This document shows positions 1-5,160 of a stretch of DNA of 8,305 nucleotides, piece by piece (the first letter of the stretch is position 1; each line of letters opens with the position of its first letter). This stretch comes from Burkholderiales bacterium (lineage in GTDB: Bacteria > Pseudomonadota > Gammaproteobacteria > Burkholderiales > CAIKXV01): positions 1-8,305 of the forward strand of contig JACMMK010000365.1 in the NCBI GenBank assembly GCA_014379045.1, in the 5' to 3' direction. Made by a program: the position numbers and the translations under genes. Below the pieces are notes generated by a model. It was not told the DNA's origin. It saw only the letters and a program-made list of their open reading frames with translations, and did not search any database.

Positions 1-267
1 CGGCGACGCCGGCAGCAACGGCGGGTTCGGATACACCTCCTCGAGATACTCGAGGATCGCCAGCGATTGCGTGAGCGCAGGCTGTCCGTCCTCGACCAGC
101 GCCGGCACCGCGGCGAGCGGGTTGATCGCGACGAAGGTGGCCGCGTGCTGTTCGCCGGCGAGCAGATCGATCGCGTGCTCCCGGTAATCGAGCCCTTTCA
201 GGTTCAGCGCGATGCGTACGCGCAAGGTGGCGAGCGAGCGCCAGAAGCCATAGAGGTCGAAACTCAT
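1..267 (-). CDS. maiA: Zeta-class glutathione S-transferase, maleylacetoacetate isomerase-like (partial, 3' end outside window)
   Basis: Read from 267 leftward, this frame gives 89 residues and leaves the window. The start ATG (267-265) is preceded by AGGAG about 8 nt upstream. The visible part is the thioredoxin-fold N-terminal domain of a GST: an LYGFWRS strand/turn, an RVRIALNLKGL helix, the cis-proline GSH-binding stretch VPAL (residues 54-57) and the Gln-Ser pair (67-68) that grips the GSH glutamate in this family. The ending NPPLLPASP is typical of zeta GSTs, which isomerise maleylacetoacetate to fumarylacetoacetate, or maleylpyruvate to fumarylpyruvate, in the cytoplasm during aromatic catabolism. 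In the zeta active-site motif (R-S-S-C/A) the second Ser is Leu here (R10 S11 L12 A13); the first Ser is kept. The C-terminal helical domain is not visible, so another GST class is possible. It lies 119 bp downstream of the CocE-type hydrolase on the same strand and could be co-transcribed. Confidence 0.8.
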   Translation of the reverse strand, partial: MSFDLYGFWRSLATLRVRIALNLKGLDYREHAIDLLAGEQHAATFVAINPLAAVPALVEDGQPALTQSLAILEYLEEVYPNPPLLPASP

Positions 268-386
268 CGTCGTTCTCCTGTGTAGCGGTTGAACCTGGGG
301 TTGAAGTGCGTTGAAGGGAAATGAACTGGGGGCGAACGTCCGGGGCGCGTGTTCTAAACGGGCAGGCAAGCCGATCTCGAGTTGTT
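268..386. other. Intergenic gap between hydrolase stop and GST start
   Basis: This is a 119-bp non-coding gap on the minus-strand transcript. It holds the GST ribosome binding site (CAGGAG, near 275-280) and three GTTGAA hexamers (plus orientation) at 288-293, 300-305 and 310-315, spaced 12 and 10 bp. I see no convincing terminator hairpin, so read-through from the hydrolase into the GST gene is plausible. No recognisable sigma-70 promoter is visible. Confidence 0.4.
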
Positions 387-2123
387 TCAGTCGATCACCG
401 GCAGCATCAACCAGCCCGGGTCGCCCGCGTCGATGTGCAGCGTCGTGCGCCCGCCGAACACCTCCGGCGGTCGATCGCGCGGATCGTCGTGCAGGAACGG
501 GCCGCAGCCCTTCAACTCGTTCCTGAAGTTCGACAGGCGTGCGCCCGTCGTCGCCTGCCACTCGTAATCGCGCCCGCGCACGCTGAGCGCGATGCGATGC
601 CCGGCGGGCACGACTATCGAAGTCGGCCAGAGTTCGATGTCGACGCCGACCGCGTCGCCGGGGACGAGCGGCTCGACGCGGTCGTGCGTGTGATGCGGAC
701 GCCACGCGCTCGACAGCTGCGGGTCGAGCCGCCGGTGCGACGCGCGCAGCCAACCCTGGGCGATCGGCGTGTGCGGATCGATCGCGCCCATGAACACGAC
801 CTCGCGCAGGTCGGGCGTGAACACCCGGAACACGAGGAACAGGTCCGCATCGCAGGTCGACGACGACACCCGCAGCCGTGCGGCGAGCGGTCCCGTGATC
901 TCGGTCTCGTTCGGCAGCGGCGGCGAGACGAAGGTCGCGCCATCGCCGAGCGCATCGAAGGTACACGTCGACGCGGCGTGCGGCGGCGTGACGTCGAGCG
1001 TGCCGCGGGCCGGGTCGAGATACCAGCGCGTCCATCGCGTGCGCGCTAGCGGCCACTCGTGCTCGGCGCGCTCGACGAATCGGTCGACATGGCGCACCTG
1101 CAGCCGCACGCGCGGCGCGCGCTCCTGCCCGTTCGCCTCACCTTTCAGGAAGTGATCGAAGAAGCGCTGCTGCAGACGGCGACCGTAGTCGGTGTAGAAG
1201 TGCGTCCAGTGCTCGAGACCGTGCGCTTCGAGCCATTTCTGCGCAGAGGCGGCGCGCACGAAGCCTTCGAAGTTGCCGCGCGCATGCAGGCCCTGGCCGC
1301 CCCAGTTCGCCGCAGACAGGAGCGGCACGGTCACCTTGTCCCACACCGGCGAACGCGCACGGTGATACTCATCGTCGAGCGGATGCGCGAGGATCCCGTC
1401 GCCGAAGTCGCAGCGGTTCGCCGCGAGCTGTGCATCGGACAGCGTCTCGTCGCCGCAGACCGGCGCGCCGGTGACCCGGCTGCCCGCGCCGCGTGCGCCC
1501 AGACCGTACTGCACGCTCTTCACCTGCAGGTCGTACCAGTTCGCCCAGAACGTCGACACGATGCCACCGTGGTGCGTCATGTCCCGGTACCAGTCGGCGG
1601 CCCCTTCCCAGATGCACATCGCTGCCAGATGCGGCGGTTGCAACGATGCCACCTGCCACTGGTTGATGCCGTAGTACGACACCCCGTTCAGGCCGACCTT
1701 GCCGTTCGACCACGGCTGCACCCCGGCCCATTCGATGCACAGGTAGAAATCGCGCGTTTCGCGCGGCGAGAACGGATCGAGAAAGCCGGGCGAGCGCCCT
1801 GCGCCGCGCGAGTCGACGCGGACGCAGGCATAGCCCTCGGGCACCCACTTTTCCGGGTCGACCACCTCCCAGTTCTGGTAGCGGTTGCTCGACCCATAGG
1901 CGACGTCGGGATGCTCGGCGATCATCCGTTGCCAAGCGCTCGGGTAACCGTCCTGGAACGCGAGGCCCTTCGCGTAGGGGCCGCAGGTGAGCAGTACCGG
2001 CCAACGCCCCTCGCCCGGCGGACGGAACACGTCGGCACGCAGCACGAGCCCATCGTCCATCGCGATCGGCACATCGAAGTCGCAATGCATCGCTGCCGGC
2101 GACCCGGCTTCTGCGTCCGTCAT
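387..2123 (-). CDS. CocE/NonD-family alpha/beta hydrolase (X-Pro dipeptidyl-peptidase S15-like acyl esterase)
   Basis: A 578-residue serine hydrolase with the two-part architecture of the cocaine-esterase / S15 peptidase superfamily. Residues about 15-330 form an alpha/beta-hydrolase domain with ADVFRP and VRVDSRGAGRSPG (oxyanion and strand motifs). The nucleophile elbow is GVSYYG, with S149 as the catalytic serine. The C-terminal part, from about 335 on, reads as the jelly-roll PepX_C domain (LRVSSSTCDADLFLVFRV, then VPAGHRIALSVRGRDY). A histidine for the triad is likely H305 in GLEHW. Where CocE has W-Y-D-G with the catalytic Asp, this protein reads NWGGQGLH, so the usual Asp appears replaced by Gly. 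No signal peptide is seen, so it should be cytoplasmic. Family members hydrolyse esters or amides of small acyl compounds; the substrate here is unknown. The start ATG at 2123 has a strong GGGAGGGG element 7 nt upstream. It is divergent from the dehydrogenase/amidohydrolase operon, which suggests shared regulation. Confidence 0.9.
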   Translation of the reverse strand: MTDAEAGSPAAMHCDFDVPIAMDDGLVLRADVFRPPGEGRWPVLLTCGPYAKGLAFQDGYPSAWQRMIAEHPDVAYGSSNRYQNWEVVDPEKWVPEGYACVRVDSRGAGRSPGFLDPFSPRETRDFYLCIEWAGVQPWSNGKVGLNGVSYYGINQWQVASLQPPHLAAMCIWEGAADWYRDMTHHGGIVSTFWANWYDLQVKSVQYGLGARGAGSRVTGAPVCGDETLSDAQLAANRCDFGDGILAHPLDDEYHRARSPVWDKVTVPLLSAANWGGQGLHARGNFEGFVRAASAQKWLEAHGLEHWTHFYTDYGRRLQQRFFDHFLKGEANGQERAPRVRLQVRHVDRFVERAEHEWPLARTRWTRWYLDPARGTLDVTPPHAASTCTFDALGDGATFVSPPLPNETEITGPLAARLRVSSSTCDADLFLVFRVFTPDLREVVFMGAIDPHTPIAQGWLRASHRRLDPQLSSAWRPHHTHDRVEPLVPGDAVGVDIELWPTSIVVPAGHRIALSVRGRDYEWQATTGARLSNFRNELKGCGPFLHDDPRDRPPEVFGGRTTLHIDAGDPGWLMLPVID

Positions 2124-2197
2124 CTATGGGCCCCTCCCCCGCCGAAAGGGCGACGGTCGTGATTCGTTCCCGCTAAATTGACGGCGCGCGCAACCGG

Positions 2198-2203
2198 TGT
2201 CAA
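2198..2203 (-). promoter_or_regulatory. Candidate -35 box for the CocE-type hydrolase gene
   Basis: On the minus strand this reads TTGACA, a perfect sigma-70 -35 hexamer, 75 bp upstream of the hydrolase start codon. The sequence 17-18 bp downstream (CAATTT / AATTTA) is AT-rich but a poor -10 match, so the promoter call is tentative. Confidence 0.25.
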
Positions 2204-2237
2204 GTTCGCGTTTTGACCCCTGTCGCACAGCCCCCAT

Positions 2238-2244
2238 GGGAGGA
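2238..2244 (+). promoter_or_regulatory. Ribosome binding site that fixes the TTG start of the dehydrogenase
   Basis: GGGAGGA lies 5 nt before the TTG at 2250, and the protein's Rossmann motif begins two codons after that start. The only upstream ATG nearby (2236) is out of frame and opens a 5-codon mini-ORF. Its TGA stop overlaps the TTG start (TTGA), so the true start is the unusual TTG. Confidence 0.75.
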
Positions 2245-2249
2245 ACACT

Positions 2250-3131
2250 TTGAAGATCGGCATTCTCGGCATTGGACGCATGGGTGCGGCGTTGACCACG
2301 CGCCTGCTCGGTCTCGGGCACGAAGTCACCGTGTGGAACCGCACGCCGCAGAAGGCACAGGCGCTTGCCGGGGCCGGTGCGAAGGTGGCGGCAACGCCGC
2401 GCGCGCTGGCGCAGGCGTGCGAGGTCATCCTCAGCATCGTTGCCGATGCGGCGGCGGTCGACACCACGTACTTCGGCCCCGATGGCGTTGGCACCGGCGA
2501 TCTCGGTAGCAAGCTCGTGATCGAGATGAGCACGTTGCGTCCCGAGACCCAGCGCATGCTCGCCGAGCGACTGAAGAAGCTGGGCGCAGCCGTCGTGGAA
2601 TGCCCGGTCGGCGGCACCATCGGCCCGGCGCGCGAGGGCAAGCTGCTCGGTTTCGTCGGCGGCAGCGAAGCCGACTTCGCGCTCGCGAAGCCGATCCTCG
2701 ATCAGTTGTGCCGGCGGGTCGAACATATCGGCCCGTCGGGCGCCGGCGCCAGCATGAAACTCGCGATCAATCTGCCGCTGCTCGTCTACTGGCAGGCACT
2801 GGGCGAGGCGCTCGCGCTGGTGAAACCGCTCGGGCTCGACCCGAAGCGGGTGATGGACATCATCGCCGACACCTCCGGCGGCCCGAACATGCTCAAGGTG
2901 CGCGGCAGCACGATCGCGACTGCGCTGGCCGGGGGCGACACCGGCGCGGTCACCTTCGATGTCGATCTGATCCGCAAGGACATGGCGACGATGATCGAGG
3001 AAGCCGCCTCGCTCGGCGCGACGCTCCCGGTCACCGAGCGCGCGCTGCAGATCTTCGACGAGGCGGCACGCGAAGGCATGGGTGCCGACGACGCGGTGAA
3101 ACTGCCGGTCCGCTGGTTGCGTCAATCATAG
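2250..3131 (+). CDS. NAD(P)-dependent beta-hydroxyacid dehydrogenase (3-hydroxyisobutyrate dehydrogenase-like)
   Basis: A 293-residue protein, the usual length for the beta-hydroxyacid dehydrogenase family. The N-terminal Rossmann domain has GIGRMG at residues 7-12. After the second strand comes N30-R31-T32, the pattern associated with NADP(H) rather than NAD(H) in this family. The substrate-binding segment is CPVGGTIGPAREG (118-130), the catalytic helix is GAGASMKLAIN with K170 as the general acid/base and N174, and the distal lysine motif is DLIRKD (239-244). Members oxidise or reduce small 2- or 3-hydroxyacids such as 3-hydroxyisobutyrate, tartronate semialdehyde or glyoxylate; which one applies here cannot be read from sequence. 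Translation starts at TTG, supported by the ribosome binding site at 2238-2244. It is followed 13 bp later by the amidohydrolase, so the two form an operon. No signal peptide is seen; it should be a cytoplasmic enzyme. Confidence 0.92.
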   Translation: MKIGILGIGRMGAALTTRLLGLGHEVTVWNRTPQKAQALAGAGAKVAATPRALAQACEVILSIVADAAAVDTTYFGPDGVGTGDLGSKLVIEMSTLRPETQRMLAERLKKLGAAVVECPVGGTIGPAREGKLLGFVGGSEADFALAKPILDQLCRRVEHIGPSGAGASMKLAINLPLLVYWQALGEALALVKPLGLDPKRVMDIIADTSGGPNMLKVRGSTIATALAGGDTGAVTFDVDLIRKDMATMIEEAASLGATLPVTERALQIFDEAAREGMGADDAVKLPVRWLRQS

Positions 3132-3132
3132 C

Positions 3133-3138
3133 GAGAGG
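3133..3138 (+). promoter_or_regulatory. Ribosome binding site that decides the amidohydrolase start
   Basis: GAGAGG directly abuts the first in-frame ATG (3139), which is too close for initiation. It is 6 nt from the ATG at 3145 and 9 nt from the ATG at 3148. The start is therefore more likely 3145 or 3148 than 3139. Confidence 0.55.
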
Positions 3139-3144
3139 ATGCCG

Positions 3145-3978
3145 ATGATGATCGTCGATGCCCAGGTGCACATCTGGGGCGAGAACACCCCGCAACGTCC
3201 GTGGCCGAAGCGCGCCGAGCCGCAGCGTCCGATCCCGCTCGACCACACCGACCTGCTGCGCGAGATGGACGAGGCCGGCGTCGGGCGCGTGGTGATCGTG
3301 CCGCCATCGTGGGAGGGCGACCGGAACGACCTCGCGATCGCGGCGCATGAGGCGCATCCGAAGCGCTTTGCGACGATGGGTCGCCTCGATCCCGAGGACC
3401 CTGCGTCGCGCGGCCAACTCGCGCACTGGCGCGAACAGCCCGGCATGCTCGGCCTGCGTTTCACCTTCCACACGCCGGTGCTCGAACCGCTGCTGACCGA
3501 GGGGCACATGGACTGGGTCTGGGGCGAAGCCGAGAAACACGGCGTGCCGGTGTATGTACTGGTGCCGCACCGGCTGGTGCCGGCGATCGACAAAGTGGCC
3601 GAGCGCTATCCGGGGTTGAAGCTCGTGATGGATCATCTCGCATTGACCAGCACGCTCAAGGACGCTGCCGCGTTCGCCGAGTTCGACAAGCTGCTCGCGA
3701 TCGCGAAGCGTCCGAATGTCGCGGCGAAGGCGAGCGCGTTGCCGTGCTACTCGACCGACGTCTATCCGTACCGCTCGCTGCACGGCTACCTGCGGCAGGC
3801 GTACGACGCGTTCGGTCCGAAGCGGCTGTTCTGGGGCACCGACCTGTCGCGCTCGCCAATTCCTTATCGACAGCAGGTGACGATGTTCACCGAAGAGATC
3901 GACTGGCTGTCGACCGCGGACAAGGAATGGGTGATGGGACGCGGCGTATGCGAGTGGCTGGACTGGCCGCTCGCGTGA
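3145..3978 (+). CDS. Amidohydrolase 2 family metal-dependent hydrolase (2-pyrone-4,6-dicarboxylate lactonase-like)
   Basis: A 277-residue TIM-barrel hydrolase. Visible family marks are MIVDAQVHIW at the first strand (D5, with metal-ligand-type H9), VIVPPSWEGDRNDLA, MGRLDPEDP, GLRFTFH, LVMDHLAL (D163, H164) and the last-strand FWGTD (229-233) with the conserved Asp at 233. This layout matches the amidohydrolase-related group that includes PDC hydrolase and 4-sulfomuconolactone hydrolase, which open lactones or hydrolyse C-O/C-N bonds in ring-cleavage products. The first barrel strand has only one His (QVH rather than HxH), which is common in this subgroup. The substrate is unknown. It sits 13 bp after the dehydrogenase as the second gene of the operon. 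An ATG at 3139 would add two residues but leaves no space after the GAGAGG. The last 7 bases of the gene (CGCGTGA, including the stop) are one side of a duplication breakpoint described below. Confidence 0.9.
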   Translation: MMIVDAQVHIWGENTPQRPWPKRAEPQRPIPLDHTDLLREMDEAGVGRVVIVPPSWEGDRNDLAIAAHEAHPKRFATMGRLDPEDPASRGQLAHWREQPGMLGLRFTFHTPVLEPLLTEGHMDWVWGEAEKHGVPVYVLVPHRLVPAIDKVAERYPGLKLVMDHLALTSTLKDAAAFAEFDKLLAIAKRPNVAAKASALPCYSTDVYPYRSLHGYLRQAYDAFGPKRLFWGTDLSRSPIPYRQQVTMFTEEIDWLSTADKEWVMGRGVCEWLDWPLA

Positions 3979-3992
3979 TCGACGACGTTGCG

Positions 3993-4020
3993 AAAAAAGC
4001 CCCGCAGTTCGCGGGTCTTT
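3993..4020. terminator. Bidirectional hairpin terminator, weakened copy
   Basis: An A6 run leads into GCCCCGC, loop AGTTC, GCGGGTC and a short T-run. The inner five base pairs (CCCGC/GCGGG) are intact. Position 4016 is T where the sister copy at 5101-5131 has G, giving one mismatch in the stem. It lies between the convergent amidohydrolase (+) and the first PEP-CTERM gene (-), so it can serve both. Confidence 0.8.
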
Positions 4021-4035
4021 ATCGTTGCTTGGACT

Positions 4036-4095
4036 CTGCGTGCTTCGATCCTACATACTTCAAATCTGCGAGCCTTGATCCTGCGAGCCTCGATG
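4036..4095. repeat. 15-bp tandem repeat, four units, just after the PEP-CTERM stop codon
   Basis: Units are CTGCGTGCTTCGATC (4036-4050), a degenerate CTACATACTTCAAAT (4051-4065), CTGCGAGCCTTGATC (4066-4080) and CTGCGAGCCTCGATG (4081-4095). The equivalent place in the second copy has a single unit (5145-5159). The array is non-coding and lies between the gene's stop codon and its terminator. Confidence 0.7.
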
Positions 4096-4096
4096 C

Positions 4097-4762
4097 TTAC
4101 GCGGCCACTTTCCTGCGGCGCGAGAAGGCCAGCAGACCCATCAGGCCAGACCCGAGCAGCCAGGCCGCAGCTGGAACCGGTATCACCTGGGTGCCGCCGT
4201 TGATGCCGACGGTGAAATAGTAATCCTCGGCCGTATTGGTCCAGGCGATCGAAGTGAAGGTACCGCCGAACACCACCGAGCCGTTTCCGGTCTGGCCGAA
4301 CACCGACTGACCGGCGACGCTGATCGCCGCACCGCCGAATTCAGCGTTCGGACCGCCGGCGACGAACGTCGGTGTCGCGTCGAAGTCGAAGCTCGCCGTC
4401 GTCCCGAACAGGCCGAGGCTCCAGATCGCGAACACCGGGTTGGTGATCGCCTGCGAGAACACGATCGTGTTCACACCGGTATTCGGGCCGCCACGCACGA
4501 CCAGCATGTTGCCGGCCCGCGGTGGCGCATTGCCGATGAGCGCACCATCGGCCCACGTCGAGGTCGGCGTCCAGCTGACGAGGTTGATCAAGAGCGCCGA
4601 AGGTTCTCCGGCGTAGGTGACGTTGACGCCGCCGCTGATCGTGGCAGTGGTACGCGACGTCCAGGTGGCCCAATCGATCGTCGCTGCGACCGCCTGGGTC
4701 GCCGACAACGCGAGCGCGCCGGCCATTGCCGCGAATCTGAGCATCGTTGCGTGTTTCATCAT
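4097..4762 (-). CDS. Secreted PEP-CTERM/VPxPA-CTERM sorting-domain protein, paralogue 1
   Basis: A 221-residue secreted protein. Residues 1-26 are a classical signal peptide (MMK start, hydrophobic core, AVA cleavage site before ATIDW). The middle is Gly/Thr/Asn-rich and beta-strand-like, with NPVFAIWSLG, TPTFVAGGPNAEFGG and FGGTFTSIAWTN blocks. The C-terminus is a sorting signal: VPAAAWLLGSGLMGLLAF (a hydrophobic anchor starting at residue 196) followed by RRRK (215-218). This is the VPxPA variant of PEP-CTERM, recognised by exosortase for release or attachment at the cell surface; no exosortase gene is in the window. The molecular role of the beta-rich part is unknown. The frame is open for another 63 codons upstream, but the start at 4762 is chosen because GGGAG precedes the double ATG and the signal peptide begins there. 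It closely resembles the next gene (roughly three quarters identical by eye), and both frames are intact. Confidence 0.88.
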   Translation of the reverse strand: MMKHATMLRFAAMAGALALSATQAVAATIDWATWTSRTTATISGGVNVTYAGEPSALLINLVSWTPTSTWADGALIGNAPPRAGNMLVVRGGPNTGVNTIVFSQAITNPVFAIWSLGLFGTTASFDFDATPTFVAGGPNAEFGGAAISVAGQSVFGQTGNGSVVFGGTFTSIAWTNTAEDYYFTVGINGGTQVIPVPAAAWLLGSGLMGLLAFSRRRKVAA

Positions 4763-4867
4763 GTCACTCCCGGTTAGTGGGCGATGCGTTGAAGCAACAA
4801 AAGGATCCCAAAGGCAGGACGGCAGGCGTCGGAGAGCGGCCAGGCGATCGGACGAGCGCACCGTGAA

Positions 4868-4885
4868 GCACAGATGGAAGTGTGC
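4868..4885. promoter_or_regulatory. GCACA-N8-TGTGC dyad upstream of paralogue 1
   Basis: An inverted repeat of two 5-mers with an 8-bp spacer, 106 bp upstream of the start codon. The same arms, spacer length and distance occur before paralogue 2 (5944-5961), although the sequence between dyad and start codon has diverged strongly. It is a candidate operator, or simply residual duplication homology. Confidence 0.35.
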
Positions 4886-5085
4886 GCAGCGCATGCGCCG
4901 GAAAGCGCGGGAGCGGATACCCTGCGGCGTGGATCCCCGGCTCACCGCCATCGTCGGCGATCTGCGCCGCGAGCAGGCGCCCGGTGTATAGCGACAGCGA
5001 CACGCCGCTGCCTAGTAGCCCACCGCGTAGTGGACGGTCGAATCGTCCGTCGCGCGCCGGATCCGCGGCAGGAAGTCACGCGTGA
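4884..5085 (-). pseudogene. Truncated, frameshifted fragment of the FAD oxidoreductase gene (C-terminal part)
   Basis: About 200 bp match the 3' part of the intact oxidoreductase (about 6153-6356). Read on the minus strand, the fragment begins at TRDFLPRIRRATDD and runs in frame to HYAVGY. There the intact TAT-CAG-GGC has become TAC-TAG-GC: a stop codon plus a one-base deletion. After the shift the match resumes as SLSLYTGRLLAAQIADD through FPAHAL, then ends where about 190 bp have been lost. The N-terminal two thirds of the enzyme, including the FAD-binding Rossmann fold, and the last ~17 codons are absent. It therefore cannot make an active enzyme. It is flanked on the right by a duplicate of the terminator and on the left by the upstream region of PEP-CTERM paralogue 1. 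Confidence 0.88.
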
Positions 5086-5100
5086 TCGACGACGTGGCGA

Positions 5101-5131
5101 AAAAAAGCCCCGCAGTTCGCGGGGCTTTTTT
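5101..5131. terminator. Perfect bidirectional rho-independent terminator
   Basis: AAAAAAGCCCCGC, loop AGTTC, GCGGGGCTTTTTT: a 13-bp uninterrupted stem with A and T runs on both sides, so it can stop transcription in either direction. It lies 29 bp past the stop codon of PEP-CTERM paralogue 2 on its strand. Confidence 0.95.
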
Positions 5132-5160
5132 CGTCGCTTCGATTCTGCGAGCCTCGATGC

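Larger units (their letters stand above)
2124..2249. promoter_or_regulatory. Divergent intergenic region between the hydrolase and the dehydrogenase operon
   Basis: A 126-bp region that must contain the promoters of both divergent transcripts. It is locally more AT-rich (around 2171-2217) than the genes on either side. It contains TTGAC (2178-2182) facing GTCAA (2199-2203), an inverted pair that could act as opposing -35 boxes or as an operator half-site pair. Each gene has a clear purine-rich ribosome binding site at its edge. I cannot assign a -10 box with confidence on either strand. Confidence 0.5.
3972..5085. repeat. Tandem segmental duplication, copy 1 (decayed)
   Basis: This segment is arranged as terminator, PEP-CTERM gene, upstream region and oxidoreductase 3' fragment, the same order as 5079-6356. 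Both begin with CGCGTGATCGACGACGT followed by the A-run/GC hairpin. Copy 1 differs from copy 2 in four ways: a mismatched terminator stem, three extra 15-bp repeat units, a loss of about 190 bp between the PEP-CTERM upstream region and the oxidoreductase homology, and lesions in the oxidoreductase remnant. Sequence left of 3972 does not match sequence left of 5079, which fixes the left boundary. Confidence 0.85.

Noticed and set aside
1059..2162. Long plus-strand open frame of 367 codons opposite the hydrolase
   Set aside because: It is antisense to a clear CocE-type hydrolase and is Arg/Val/His-rich with no recognisable motif, as expected for a GC-rich shadow frame.
2124..3125. Minus-strand open frame of 333 codons opposite the dehydrogenase
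   Set aside because: It is antisense to a well-supported dehydrogenase, has no family motifs and is very rich in Arg, Ala and Asp.
3031..3783. Minus-strand open frame of 250 codons opposite the amidohydrolase
   Set aside because: It is a shadow of the amidohydrolase; its composition is skewed and it has no conserved motif.
4036..4095. CRISPR-like array
   Set aside because: The 15-bp units are directly adjacent, degenerate and lack unique spacers; there are no cas genes.
4788..4812. Possible sigma-54 (-24/-12) promoter before PEP-CTERM paralogue 1
   Set aside because: A GG...TTGC arrangement is present on the minus strand, but the spacing is one base too long for the strict GG-N10-GC rule and there is no equivalent before paralogue 2.
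4763..4951. N-terminal extension of PEP-CTERM paralogue 1 (63 extra codons to 4951)
   Set aside because: The extension would bury the signal peptide. A GGGAG site and the double ATG at 4762, shared with paralogue 2, mark the true start.
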